Of a stretch of 64,000 bases of DNA, positions 11,337-25,100 are shown piece after piece. The notes under the pieces are model-generated. The model ran no database searches, was not told the origin of the DNA, and saw only the letters and a program-made list of their open reading frames with translations. Within the stretch, counting starts at the first letter, position 1; every line of letters begins with the position of its first letter. The translations under genes were made by a program, and so were the position numbers. Location: NCBI GenBank assembly GCA_015039365.1, contig WION01000042.1:186001-250000 (forward strand), given 5' to 3'. This DNA comes from Amanita rubescens (taxonomy: Eukaryota; Basidiomycota; Agaricomycetes; Agaricales; Amanitaceae).

Positions 11337-13687
11337 CAGGAAAAAGGGGAAAAAACTAATTGCAACTAATTGGATCTGGGGAGCTGGAACACTAGTTATC
11401 TGATTGTCTGATCATCTGGCCAGTGCTGGAACACTAGCTGTCTAATTGTCTGGTTGTCTAACCAGGTCTAACCAGCACTGGCATACTAGTGGTCTAATTG
11501 TCTAATTGATTGACATTGTCTAATGCTGTCTGATGCCGTTGAAACACTGCAATGTGCTCTGGGTTGTACCCAGCACTGCAGGTGCCATGCACAATAGTGC
11601 ACAGACTTAAGCTAAGGCTGATCTGAGGGGAAGGGAACTCCGATTCTCGTTCGTAGCTGATGTATACGACTACATGTGACATGTACTTATAGTAACTACC
11701 ATGCGCTTACCATGCGCTTGTGGTCCGACATAATCCGACATATTCCCGCGCATCCGACGTACTCCGACGAATTCCCGTGCGTCGGAGCGGAGCGGATCGA
11801 AGCGGATCGAAAGTGGACGGAAGCAGACGGAAAGCGGATCGAAGGTGGATGGCGGAGGACATCTTCAGAAGGCTTCAGAGCATGCTGCACACTGTAACAG
11901 GATTCCATCCGTTACATCCGCTCACCAGTTTGAATATTGACTTCCAGTCAGTGCAGCCAGAGGTGGAGATGCTTGACAAGGCAGAAATGATGGCGGAGTA
12001 TCGTGGTAGTGCAATCCAATGATGATAGGTGTTGGTTCCGAAGGCAGCATGGCGGAATTGATGTCAGTGGTCGTTTAGCAAGGAAAGGGGTGTTGACAGG
12101 TGTTTCAGTGATGGATCGTGGCTTGTTTGCATATGGGCGTAAGGCAAGCAGTGCAATTGCAGCGGAATCGGATGCGTCGGAGCTGTAGGTGGAGGGCGGA
12201 GGCGGAACATCATTGACAGAGGTAGAAAGTCGGAGGCAGTAAAGAGCGGAATCGTCGGAAGCGGAATCGTCGGTATAAGCATACCAAAGCAAGGCGAGGA
12301 GGGGCGCAACTCCCCCGATCACGGTCATCCCAGTAATTCAATCAATAGCACTGACCCCTTGCATTGAGGCTGCTAATAAAGATGTTTCCTGAGACACCGT
12401 CGGCGCAATACGGTATTAAAGAATGTTGATGGCAAAGGTTCTGTCAATGGCTGGTAAAGGGTTCCGAAACTGCGGCGGAGCTGTGGGCCTTAGAAATGTG
12501 CGTCGGATCAGATTGAGGCAGATCGGAGCCGATCGGAGCGGAGCAAGACAAATTGAGGTGATCGCAATCAAGATAAGCTAAAACATCAATGTGGCGGATG
12601 CCACATGCCTATTCCTGGGAAGAAAAGAAAAAAATCGGAGCATCGGAGCTGCAGTTGGCGTCGGAAGGAGGAGGAGGAGCAATGCTGGCCAGGGGGCAGG
12701 TGTCGGAGCAGTGTGGACAGCATTTGGTGGACTGCAGCATGTCGGATAAGGGTTGGCGGGTGTGGGGAAACATGAGGCATGGTCAACATGCGGCGGAAGG
12801 GCGGATACATGAGGCAGAGCTGCAAAAATCGAGGCGCAGCGTCGGAGGCAGCAGAGGGTCATGTATAGGTGTCAGATGGGCTAAAGGAGTGACCACATGC
12901 ATAATGAATGGAACAGCGGCGGAGGTGGAGCAGAATTGGAGCGATTGAGCAAGTTGGGCAGCAAGAGCAGATGGCATTGGCAGCCTGCGTCAGAGCGGAC
13001 TCTAGAGCAGTGTGAGGAGCAGATGGCGGTGGATGGTGGCGGATGGAAGGCGGAGTGAAACGTAGGCCTTGGTAGGGGTAGAAAGAACGTTCATGCTCGC
13101 AGACGAGCGACACAAGGACTGCAAGTTCGCGCCAAAGGTGGGCTCCAGTTGAAACACTGCAATGTGCTCTGGGTTGTACCCAGCACTGCAGGTGCCATGC
13201 ACAATAGTGCACAGACTTAAGCTAAGGCTGATCTGAGGGGAAGGGAACTCCGATTCTCGTTCGTAGCTGATGTATACGACTACATGTGACATGTACTTAT
13301 AGTAACTACCATGCGCTTACCATGCGCTTGTGGTCCGACATAATCCGACATATTCCCGCGCATCCGACGTACTCCGACGAATTCCCGCGCATCGGAGCGG
13401 AGCGGATCGAAGCGGATCGAAAGTGGACAGAAGCAGACGGAAAGCGGATCGAAGGTGGATGGCGGAGGACATCTTCAGAAGGCTTCAGAGCATGCTGCAC
13501 ACTGTAACAGGATTCCATCCGTTACACCGTCTGACTGCCTGTTGTTAGACAATGTCAGACAATTAGACAATTAGACAATCAGACAATTAGTGGTCCAGCA
13601 TTGGCCAGATGATCAGACAATCAGACAACTAGTGCTCCAGCATCACAGATCCAATTAGTTGCAATTAGTTTTTTCCCCTTTTTCCTG
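11337..13687. mobile_element. foldback MITE-like element
   Basis: Inverted arms 11337-11535 and 13531-13687 begin CAGGAAAAAGGGGAAAAAAC on each side and continue with TAATTGCAACTAATTGG. Without the LTR element inserted near its centre it would be only about 360 bp. Interior words (GTCTGATTGTCTGATCATCTG) resemble those of the hAT-type element at 7018-9415. A clear 8-bp target duplication was not found; similarity even extends a little beyond the arms on both sides. Confidence 0.65.
11540..13526 (-). mobile_element. small non-autonomous LTR element (TRIM/LARD-like)
   Basis: Two 377-bp direct repeats (11540-11916 and 13150-13526) with TG...CA ends differ at about three positions, all apparently CpG transitions. 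They are flanked by a 4-bp duplication CCGT (11536-11539, 13527-13530). The orientation is minus: a putative primer-binding site TGGAGCCCACC lies just inside the right LTR (13137-13147). The 1.2-kb interior is pyrimidine-rich on the element's sense strand and has no gag or pol. It must be moved by a partner element. Confidence 0.85.
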
Positions 13688-13689
13688 AT

Positions 13690-13787
13690 GTCATTGAATG
13701 CTCACCGTCAACTCTCACCGTCACCCTGCAGTGCAAGGCGGTCGATATACACGGTGTCGACTCCGATTGGGAAAGGGCTGCCAAGAA
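13690..13787 (+). pseudogene. 5' fragment of gene split by hAT insertion
   Basis: In one frame the DNA between the foldback element and the outer hAT reads ...DIHGVDSDWERAAKKRE. Across the hAT it can continue as GRDKAKIAKPNND at 58622. The charged, lysine-rich content matches the gene at 58622-59958, so this is probably its upstream exon. The 5' end is lost at the foldback element. Confidence 0.35.
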
Positions 13788-14188
13788 GCGCGAGGTAGTG
13801 TGCGGTGGATTTGGTCGACCAAATTCGCATCGGCTATTTTGCACCTGTTAATTTGCGCAAATTTGCACTGTCTTGGCCAAGGGACGAGTTTGAGGCTGCA
13901 AATTTGCCCAAATTTGCAGGCCCAAATTTGCAGTTCCAATATACTGAATTATTGGTTTTCAATGCTTGTTAACAAAGAATCTGCCCAGAACGTATATCTG
14001 TCGACATTCATTCTTCACCCTAGTGCAAATAAAGTTGATGCTTTGAAATTATTGAAATACAGTTTTAGATCATCCATCGGCTGCTTGAGCCACCGCCGGT
14101 TCCAACCCATTGGAGCTCCAGTCTACACGCATCGTGGTCACATCCGATGGACCCAAGGTGGGTGATCAAGATTCGATCAACAAGTAGG

Positions 14189-14339
14189 AATGGCAGCTTC
14201 CCGAATAGGAAAGAGGGAAGCGTGTTTTCGTGACGAGGTGACGCGAGAGTTAATCTCGCGCTTCTTCCTCTCGAACGGTCACCTCGTCGCAACCTCAGAT
14301 TCTAGAATCCCTCATCCCTGACTTGCAATCGCAAAACGC
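14189..14339 (+). repeat. Ngaro A1 repeat
   Basis: 151 bp, repeated as A2 at 57161-57311 with no difference seen by eye. Begins AATGGCAGCTTCCCG and contains a hairpin-forming segment GCGAGAGTTAATCTCGC and a longer inverted pair GACGAGGTGAC / GTCACCTCGTC. Confidence 0.9.
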
Positions 14340-15583
14340 CTATATATTTTTAATCATCTGTAAGCATGGGACGCCGCAAGACAGTATCTAACACAGCGGG
14401 TTCACCATCCGACCCCGCGCCAGCGCATATACCCACACCAGGTGCGACACATCCCTCTCCTCAGCTAGGTGACACACCCTCTCCAACACCGGAAGAAGTC
14501 AGCGCACTTTCTGCCTTCTTGGAAGGTGGTGACGCGTCCTCACAGGAGGGCTCCCCGCGTCAGGCCCCGACCTCAGCGGCGCCCGCACTGGGCGACGCAG
14601 ACACTGCTGGCCCGCCTGATACGCCGGCGTCGACACCTCGCATACCCGCTATTGAGAAGGCCAAGGGGCGAGCCCCTCCGGCACGCTCCTTATCCCCCAT
14701 ACATGAGGCGGATCGCTCGATGAACTTGGACGGTGCGATCTCGCCACATCATGCTCGCTCGCCGTCACCCCCACCTAGGTTGCCTCCTACTCCGCCGGGC
14801 CTTGTACACCCAGCACCGGGACCCTCTAGGCCTGTGGAACCCCCGCGGTCAGCTACGTACGGGAACATTCCGCAGGTACTGGGTAAACGTCCCAACCCCG
14901 TCTCTGTTCCAGACGAGGACGGTACGCTCGACCGCATTGTCCTTACTGCGGCGGAGCTTCAGGCCCTTCTCCAGGCCCACGCCCAACGGCTGCAGCCTAC
15001 TACGGTTGTGATTACGCCGTCTGGTATGTACATACCCAATCTTATGCATTGGCGCACCTGATCCCCCACGGCAGCTCTTCCGGCTGTGGGAACTGGTGGT
15101 ACCGTCGTTTACGAAGGCGGTCTTGGCCCTGGCACACGATCTCACAAGCGTGTCCGGCACTATCTGCCAAGGGAAGACCAGGTCTATTCGGCCATCGACC
15201 CATCGGCTACAGTCGTACCGATGAAGATCATTCTGGCCTTGGAGGCCGGTATGCCACAGTTTATACCCCTCTCACTGCTCACGGCCAAAGCCTGCCGAGA
15301 TGCCCTTCGGACTTCCTCGTTGGACCGCTCCGCCAAACATGCGTTACAACTGGAAGGCAATGCTATCACGGTAAAGGCGGCCGCCTTTGATGCTTCGAAA
15401 GAGTCTTCCTTAACACCGTTGGATTGGCTGGACGCGTCAAGCCGCTTCGTTGGGCTAATTCGACAACACCTGACGGTAGGCGATAATGCGGAGCCGGGCG
15501 GTCCTGATGCCGCGGCAATGGCTGCGATGTGGGACTCTCACTTTCGTCGTATCCAGAATCGCCCCAACTTTGCGGAACGCTTC

Positions 15584-15903
15584 TGTAACGGGGCTACTAT
15601 GTAGCTCTCGTACATATTCATCAAGACCTTCATCAAGATGGGAGATCCCCTTGGGATCTCCGAATACAAGGATGGGAGTTATCCATTAACTCCCTTGTAG
15701 ATAGATTTCCCCTATTCTCGTAGATAGTTATGTTATGGTACATATATAGTAGGTTGTCACACTTTGTGACACATCATCTTACACCTTACTTTACCCCACT
15801 CGCGTACACCGCACGGTATCACATATACACGTTGATTCAGTGCAAGACGCAAGGGGTGATTAAGTTGGAACCTTATTAGGTTCCTTTCAGTAAGAACGTT
15901 ACA
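15584..15903 (+). repeat. 5' LTR of hairpin-rich element
   Basis: 320 bp, TG...CA. Contains four clear hairpins: GGAGATCC/GGATCTCC (15640-15660), GGGAGTTA/TAACTCCC (15674-15694), TGTCACA/TGTGACA (15755-15771) and GGAACCT/AGGTTCC (15867-15884). A TATATAG motif is at about 15743. Confidence 0.9.
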
Positions 15904-16175
15904 CTTTTTTGCACTTTCACAAGTGTACTGTGCCAATCTTCCCATTTGGAAGATTTCAACCAGAAATCTCTCTCGAAAAACCATCTACCTTCTACAACAC
16001 CAGGAAAGTGTTATACAACCACCCCAATACCCCCTGGAGGTTCTCTAGAACCTCCATCTCGCGTTCCGGACTCCAGAAACCCGAAACGACGCTTGTGACA
16101 TTGTCCAAGCTATTTCAATTCTACGAATAAGCTACTCGTTCTATAACCACCTAGAGCGAACCCGAAGCTATCCAT
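15904..16175 (+). other. 5' leader of hairpin-rich element
   Basis: Non-coding leader with further hairpins, including a 20-bp palindrome at 16036-16055 (GGAGGTTCT...AGAACCTCC). A 73-codon frame here is not convincing. A primer-binding site could not be identified. Confidence 0.5.
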
Positions 16176-19100
16176 ATGACCCTCGGAGGCTCCCGATACT
16201 CGGAGCCTCCACGCTTGAACATCCCGAGGAAAACAAGCCCTCGGAACAAGGACCCCACGGGCCCTTCTCATAATTCACGCAAACTCGGACGCGCACTGCC
16301 AAACATCGCCCCGAGCACCTTGGCTAGATGGTTGGATCACACGGAAAGGCAGGACAAGCTCTGCAAAGAACTTATACGCCAGATAGAAAGCAAACTCAAA
16401 AAGACGACAACGCCGATTTATTACGCTTACGCTCCCATCCGTCCCGACCCACTACAGTCCGCTTCCTACGAAGGAACCTGCCCACGAACATCCATCACAG
16501 CCAACTTAAGAGTCTCAGCTCACGAGACTCGGCTCATCACGCCAGAACGAACTCGACCCCCAGCTCGTTCTGAAGGAAGTCCGACGCGCTCTGCTACAGA
16601 GCCGGACATGTTCCCTACTCTCCCGGGACTCAAGACGAGTCCCTTGGCCGCTGCCTACGAGCTTACGCCAGCTCGAAAACCCGCAACTTATCCCACAACT
16701 AAGTCCACTTCGGAGATGGTATTATCCATCTCCCAACATTCTCTCAGTCTCGGCGCACACGCTAGTAAGACGGAAGGAATGTCGGCTCAGACTCCTTCCC
16801 CAAAACGGCACGCGTCGAGCTTGGTAGATTCAAGTCATGTACTAGTAGTGAACAATATGAACGCTACGCAACAAACTTCGGAGACTCGTTCAAGAGTCTC
16901 CAATATGTTCCCTAAGACTTATACGCCTATTAATTCGGGCGAACATGAGTTCAGTTCGCCCTATAACATAAACTTAAGTTCGTGTGCGATATTACGCGAC
17001 ACGACGCGTCCCAAGGCTGATTTCACACCTCGAGTGAAACAGGAGGTTCCTAGAACCTCCGAGTCGTCCGTGAATCATCCCCAACCGCCGTCAGATATGT
17101 TATTTGAACCGGAGGGAAGTGCGCTTAGTACGCTTCCCGAAATGCCGAAGGAGCGCGTAATTGAGCGCTCCACGTCGATACTTGGATTCGCTGATGCGCA
17201 AGTTCAAATTCCCTCCCTTTCGGATGAAATTGGGGAGGAACGACGGGTCTGCAACTCCGTCGTTAGTATACACGCAAAAGACGAGGAACAAGACTCGCCT
17301 GAAACCGTCTCAGCAGCCCTCAAGCTGCCGGACTCCGTTCCCATCTCCTCGCCTATCCCTATCGTGCGTGATACGCCCAAAACCTCTCCTTCAACCATTC
17401 CCGCGAAACACGATTCTCCACGAGTCATGTATGAAGCTGAAAAGAGAGACTCGACTTCTGAGTCTCGAAACGCATTGGAACGAGTTCAAATGACTCGTTC
17501 CCAAACACGTCCGAGCTCGTTGAAGCCGGGCTCCGTCTCTATACCTCGGGAACTCCAACGGAACTCCCGGAGCTCCCTAACGGACAACGAGCTGTCCAAA
17601 GCCCGTAAAGCTGACTTCCATTGGAAGTCCCCTTCAGAATCATCAACGGAGACAGCAACGACTGTCTCCTGTACTTCGTCGAAGCCCGCTACGTGTGTTG
17701 AAGGTCGACAACTAGCCAAATCTTCTGTACCTGTCGAAAAGCCGGCCAAGGCTCGAGTCGTCCCCGCCACTATTTTACGCATTCCTTGTTCAGAAGTCGC
17801 GTCCAGGCTGATACCTCAAAGGGAAAACACGATCGTTAGCACAAAGGAACAAGCCTACACGTCAGAACACGCACCTTCGACCGAGACAGCCCTCACGCTA
17901 TCTAATCTCATGCCCGTCTCCTCTTTACGGGCCATCCCTTCAAACCGGCTCATGAACGAGCCTAAGCTGTCCCTTTCGAATGTTTCTAAACGGCGTACGC
18001 CTAACGTCGTTAGTACAAAACAAGTAGTGAGCAGAAAAGCTCACCTAAGGTCAGATGCTCGTTCTGGAGCATCGTTACCAACCGCCAACCGGCCGTTTGG
18101 TAAAACACCATCTGGTCTCAGCACAGGAGGACCAGAACAGCTCAATCGAGCTATGGAAACACTCGGAAGTCCTTGCAGACTTCCCGAAAACATCCCGGAA
18201 CGCTCCGAAGAGCATTCCATCCAATCTGGACGACTTGCCAACGAGCCAGTCATCTCCCCTTTGTCCTTTGATGAAACGGGGGAGAAACGGCGTACGCTAG
18301 ACCACCGTTCGGCACTGGTAGCTTTAAGTCTACTTGAGAAATCTCACATCAATAGATTCAGTCTACTGGACTTTTAGAATTCACCAAAGTCTAACCAAAG
18401 TCACATCTAGTATAGCATATAAGTGTAGTTAAGTCTAATAGGTAACATTAAGAAGATTGAACATGTAGGATTAAAAAAGTCTATTGATAGTGCACGAGAA
18501 TTGAATTGAGTCAACGTAAAATTAATGCTACTGTAGACTGAAAATATTCTAACGGAATAGACTACATTTGTTAACCTTCTCATCTATTGCAAATCTAATA
18601 TTGGCTAGAATAGACTTGAGATCATGTGGTAGACTTACGAAAATATTCTAACGGAATAGACTACATTCGTTAACCTTCTCATCTATTGCAAATCTAATGT
18701 TGGCTAAACCGTGATTTCAGAATAGACTTGAGATCATGTGGTAGACTTACGCACCTGGTGATTTAGCGCAAGGTAATGTACGCATTGGTATAATTGTTAC
18801 TATGAAGTCTATTACCGATTTAGCCAAAGATAATAAATTGGGGTGATCACTTACCGCGATGAAGTGTGTACTGTTGGTGTTTCCTCCGTCTTACGCTTCT
18901 TCGGTGGCAACTCCTTCGTCAGCTCTTCTCGCGGCAATGCAGTCTTGCGCTTTGTAACCCGAGCGCACTGTCCTGTCGCGTCTGTTGTCTTCGGCGGCAG
19001 CTCCCCAATCGCCTCTTCTCGCGATGCAGCCTTGCGCTTCGTCACCCGAGCACCCTGCCCCGTCGTGTCTGTTGCTGTGGGAACTTGGCGATGGCCCTTG

Positions 19101-22100
19101 CGTTTCCGCCCTTTGTTCGTGACAAGGATGGTAGTCCCAGTTGTCGTCACAGTTTCGTTCGGCGTAGTCACGTGGGATACTGCGTGATGTGGGCCTTCGT
19201 TGGACAAGGGGTCAGGCTCAGCTGCAAGAGAGCTCGGCTCAACCGCAACGGCGCTGTTCGTGTCAAGGGCCTCATTTGCCATGGCAACCTGTGATGATGG
19301 CGGGGCAGCTTCATCGCCCACCGACGAGAGGGACTGCGTGGCGATGTTGGACGAGGGGCCAGGCTCAACCACGACGGTGCCGCTAGTGTTAGGGGCCTCA
19401 CTTGCCATGGTCGTGGCAACCAATGGTGATGGTGATACTGCGGTTGAATCAGTTATTACAGTGTGCGGCGGAGTGACGGCAGCCGCGAGTGGGCCTCCTG
19501 TAAACAAGTAGATTGAATATCGTTAATTGGCTTTAGGAAAGTCCACGTACCAGATAATTCGGTAGATGCAAATTCAAAAAATGGTCGGCGTAGTTGTTCC
19601 TCATAATTCGGAAGAAAATTCTGGAAGTTCCCAATTTCGTTCCTATTCGATATAGTTACGCTGCAATTGTGAGCACATCGTGTAAGAGAAACAAGCGGAA
19701 CACGTACTTAAATGTGATCAGCTGGCCCTTCACATCACGATAGGCCCCCATCGTAAAGTACACCATATCCCCATGGCCACCCCAATCCCAGCCAGTAAGA
19801 TCGTATAGTGCATCACCCGTGTTATACTTCACGTTCGCCTGGGCGCTGAAACAACCTGAGACTTCTTTGTTTGCATAGCGAATAGCACGAATGACTTACG
19901 CGAAAATCTCGGCAGCAGGGGGCTTTTCGTTACGAGAAGCGTTGGAGGCCTTTGCTTCGCCTTCGCAGGCGGCTTTGATGTCTGGCTCAGCACCTTGGTA
20001 CATATCCCGTAATACTTCTTTGTAAACATTGGCACCGTTATTCTCTTTGGCTGCAAATTTTTTCATGACATCGGTCTTGTACTGCTGCTCGAACACTTCA
20101 ATACCGCCAATCGCACGTGGCTTTTTGGGTGAACGGACGCGGCCGACACGTTCCTTGGAATAAGTATGGTTTTGAAACCAGTCTACCATTTTCTGCGAAA
20201 TCTCAGCATATGAACATTGCTGAAAGTAAAGTACTTACATCTTTCAAGGATGCAATATTTGGCCCATTCGGCCCCGCTGAGTTGAAATGTTTGGCGAAAG
20301 CAGGATACACGTTATCAAGGACCCAGCATTTTTTTTTGCCTTTGGAACCTTTAATCCCTCGCTTGCCGGCCCCTTGTTTGGTGACTGACTGGTAGAAGTC
20401 ACGGTAAGCGGTGAGATACGTCCTCAGGAACCCTTGCTCGTCGTGATTGAAACGACGTTGCATCGGCCGCTCTGGAACGAGTTGAGTTTGGGTGGCAGGT
20501 GGAGTAGTCGAAACGGTGGGAGTAGAAGGTGGAGTAGTCGAAACGGTGGGAGAAGTTTGAGTGGAAGGTGGAGTAGTCGTCATCGTGGGGGGTCAAGGTC
20601 GAAGAGAGTAGAGACGAGAATTTGGAGTCGGGGAATGTTATAGGAACGATAGAATAAGCCACAGTTTGAGGGTAAGCGCGACAAAGGGCAGCGGCTCCAG
20701 ATCTATCGTCGGAAGCGACAAGCGTCTTCCCATGATACTTTCTGTGGCATGAAAGGACAACTTCTGTCAGGCCACGAGGAACACTATGAAAAGAGCAGAG
20801 TTACGTACCTTCGAGTGAACTAGTTTACCGGGATAGAGGAACAAAGACATGTGCACTGCCTGCCGGAGTCTGGAGAGCGATGACTCTTAGCAATCTTGAT
20901 GGGGCTGCTTGAAGGAGGCGGTGACCCGAAGTCTAACCACCGAGAGCGACGGTACGTCGAGCTCTTAGGAATCTTGCATTGTCGGCGCTGGTTGGGACAG
21001 CGGGCGGCGGGTCACCAAGTCACATATTTGTACATATTTGTATTGCACGTGTATTTTTTGTTTATCGCTGCTGCTGCGCGTCGCTCTCAACACCTCCCAC
21101 TCTTTTATCATCCTCCCCTCTCCTGCCGTCCTCAAGACCCACTGGCATCGCGCAGAAGATACTTAGAGTTCGACGGTCTGTCACTCTCAGGGGATCGACT
21201 TTGTGTCACCCTTTCACATCCGAACACGCGCATCATCAAGCTTACCTCCAACTCCGCTCTTTTGTCAAGAGGGCCACGCCGAAGATATCAAGATCTTGTC
21301 TCCTAGGTCCCATACTTTTGGTCGCGCATCTCCATTTGTCCGTTTGGATCTGATTTTCTTTCGTTGGATCTTGGGCACCGCATTCTGTCAATTCATCGGT
21401 ATGTTTGTCAGTCATCTATCATACCTGCTGGGTCTTATTGATGATTGCCGAAGACATGCCGCCAGCCTTCTCGTCGTCCACGCAAGCGAGCGATCTGTTG
21501 CAGAATAAGAGAGCTGATGGTAAGCTAAGCGTAACATATACTACAGCAGCACCCTGATATCGTTTTAGTGCCTCTCGGGCCGTTTGACGGACGCGTTGCG
21601 GCCATTCATACTCAGTATCCTAGCTTCTATATTACCACCTCCAATCAAGATGATATATTTGCGCCTCCTACTTCGTGCAATGTCTACGCGAGACTGGATG
21701 GTCGATATGGCCCTGACGATCACACGCAATGGCCTCAGCCATTTTCTCACTCTGTCCCATACCTGTGTTGTGTTCCCAAAAAAGATGGACTAGCAGCAGA
21801 AAATTCGATCATGTGGTGGAATCCGACCCGCATCGATTTCGAACCAGCGCAACATCACAGCCCGAATGGGGGAATTGGGTTTTTACCACATTACGAGCTC
21901 CGAATAATGGGAGAGTGCTGTGAACGGCTGAATGAACGGGCGGACAACTATCGAGCCATCACTGATAATAATATCCATCATCCCGTGATAAAATCAGTTT
22001 GCATTAACCTACGACGTACTTTCAGTCGCTTGAGGGCGGTTGCGATGACGCACAGAGAGCTCCTATTTGAATGTCGACAGGTTCAACGGCTGTGGATGGA

Positions 22101-25100
22101 ATTGTGGGCCCTGATGGACTATATAGAAATCCATGAACCCCGCATGGAAGGTCTCGCACCCCCTGCAAAGGAGACGGCCAAAGTGATCGGGTGTTTCGTC
22201 TACCAGGCAAATATTGCAGAAAAGCTTTTCGCAGCAGGGATCCCCTATTGGCTTGTACGCCCCATTTCGAGCTTCGCAAAGGAGAATATATTGTCTATCA
22301 CAACTATTGTTCAACCACAACAGGTGTTGGAATTGGAGGATTACATCTACCCATTCCCGCGCATCTATATAGGCGACTCAAACTCCAACAGATTTAGCGC
22401 GATTACCGATCACGGGCTGAAATCACTTCGCTATACGGACCTCTTTAGTGATGGAAACCCCAGAGGGATTAAACCACATGAATTTGAGCAACCCGGGCCA
22501 TCACGAAATACTCGGGATTCACGTGCAAGGCACCAACCATGTAAGTTACTCCGTTCAGCCAATTTTACGCGTTCTTATGTATGGATAGATCACCGGCGTT
22601 CTGGAAAATCGGGTCAAGCAACATCAACTTCCCGGGATAAGTTCGAACCGATTGATAGCCCATATATGCCGCCCGCATTACAATCGTGGCAAAAAGCCCT
22701 GAGCGCCGTCAATTGTAGTCCGGATGAACGTTTCTCATCGACCAAGCTGGCAGAAAACGACGGGCGGTATGCGTTCCCGGAACCTGGAATTTTCTGTTCT
22801 GGCAACAACGACCGTCGCCGAAATCGGTATCTTACCATTTGGTCAACCATCCGCGATATATGCATCTACCGTCTGGCCTCCAACGCATCTCAAGTCCGGT
22901 TGCTTTCGAACCAGGATTGGCGTATCTTACTTCATGGACGTGAGCCCAATCAACAGACCATGGCAGGAACTTCTCGACAATTCCTAACCACCTTTGTTAC
23001 GTTTGTTCGTTCACTGATAAGTCAAGCCTATCAGGTACCGTAGGTTCCTCAAGGGAGTTCCGGCACTTAAGAACGTTCAAAGAATAAGAGTATTATCGGA
23101 TAAGTCCTCAAGGGAACTTAGACGATAACGAGACAGATTTTGACTGTTAAAACTAGACTGAGGTCTAGTCGTATATTTGCGTGATTTATATAGTACAGAG
23201 TTCATACGTAAATATGGTAAGTATATATGCATGTGATAATGAAAACGGTTGCATGTGATAATGAAACGGTTAACATGTGAAAACGAACATACATGTGATA
23301 AAGATAGTTGGCATATGATAAACAATGAATGTTCCAGAAGGAACGCATATGCAATCAATGACGTAGGAGGGATGACATAGATGATAAGATAAAGAAAAGA
23401 TAGGCCATGACGTACGTTTGTAACATAGCCCTTCTCCTACATACGAAGTCCAATATTCACCGAATATTGAATTTTTTCTTGTGACTACGTGTCACGATTG
23501 TGTTCGGCATCACTGTCGTAGGTGTAAGAGTCTTCATTTCCTCGCCAGGGATGACGACGGCGGCGGCGGTTGTCAGTAAGTCGTTCTTGAAGAGTCGGTC
23601 GCTCTTCTCGTGTGTTCGAGGCGGTCATAGTGGCGACGGGTCGTGTCGATTGTCCTCGTATGGATTGGCCTCGGCGGTTTCCAAGGTTTCGTCGTGACGG
23701 TGGGGGCCCGGTAGAGTTGGTCGTAAAACGGTTACTCGGAGGACGAGTATTTGTTCCTCGTCGTCTTCTTTCAATAAGTGGGGAAGGTTCGCCTTGTTCG
23801 AGTTGGGCGGAATCAATACTGGTAACCGGTGAAGCGGCAGCCATTCGTCGTTCGGGGATTTGTTCGAATGGTGTGGGCAGCGGCGGTTGAAATACAGCAT
23901 CCAGATAAGCGGGAGGGGGTGTTTCTTCATGCACTGGTCCTCGACGTATTTCTCTTCGTTGATGGTGTTCAGTGGTGTGGTGTGGACCTCCGCACATGTA
24001 ACAGCCTTGAGTTCCAGGAATATCTTCTCCGTCGAAGGCTAGGTTATTCGGTTCAAATGATACTAACCGTTCAGCTGAGGGGTCGGGTCCGTGTAGATGA
24101 AAGATAGTGCGGCGTGTCGGGTTTTCAGGGATAGGGACATCGTGTCCTTCAATTGTGTGTCCTGTTTGAAGTGCGATAACGGCGGCGTCTTGGTATTCGT
24201 TGTTGGTATTGGGTCTATTAGGGTTACGATCATGTCTCCATACGAGATTGTTAATCGTCGTTTGTAGTTGTCGTAGTATAGTTACATCCCAACCATCAGG
24301 AGTCATCATTGGGTTGAGACGGTCACTAAGGGTTCGAATACGTTCGAACGTAGCATTGACAGGGGTGCGGGGAAATACAGGGCGTCCGTGCATCCAGGCC
24401 ATGCCAGTGTCTAAAGCGGGTTGTCGTGTTGGTTGGATGAAGTGGTGACGATGTCCGGCAGTGGTAAGACGGACTGCTTCCTCGAGGTATACGTCTCCCC
24501 GTAAGTCACAGAACCAATGAATATTATTCCAAATCATCAAGGTGATCCAGCGGTTGTATTGCGGTTCTCGGAACCGGCGAGTGAGATTGATAATGACGTT
24601 AACGAGGGCCATCAGATCAGGGCGAACATATCTATTCAGGATGAACAGATAGTTGTTAGCAAAGGTCCAGGATGTGAACAACGTCCAGATTCGATAAAAG
24701 GCTCGTCGAATTATCGGATCGACGAAGGAGGGGATAGCGTAGTGCGTCAGAATGACGTCAATAGTAGGGATATCAGGTGGAGGCACATTAAAATTGTCGT
24801 CGTTGACAGAAGCGTGCTGAAATAAGAACCTAGGAATAGGTCCTTCGGCAGGGAGCCTAGGTGCTGGGCTCATAGATCGAGTATAGGTTTCCCTCATTAA
24901 ATCTAATGGGGTGTAAAGGGGTCTTGGTGACGGGGTGTCTTCTGGGAAGGCAATAGGGATCGAGATGGGATTGACGAGTCTTTCATTGATCTCGTCGTCG
25001 GTGATGGCGTTAGCGGTGACAACATCAAGTTCGGCGGCGACAGCATTAGCAGCAGCAGAGATGGCGGCAGTGGTTGCAGCATTAGTGGCGGCAATGGTTC

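Noticed and set aside
17486..18253. Minus-strand ORFs inside the modular ORF region
   Set aside because: Shadows of the plus-strand frame. The tested minus exon between intron-like units contains stops in all frames.
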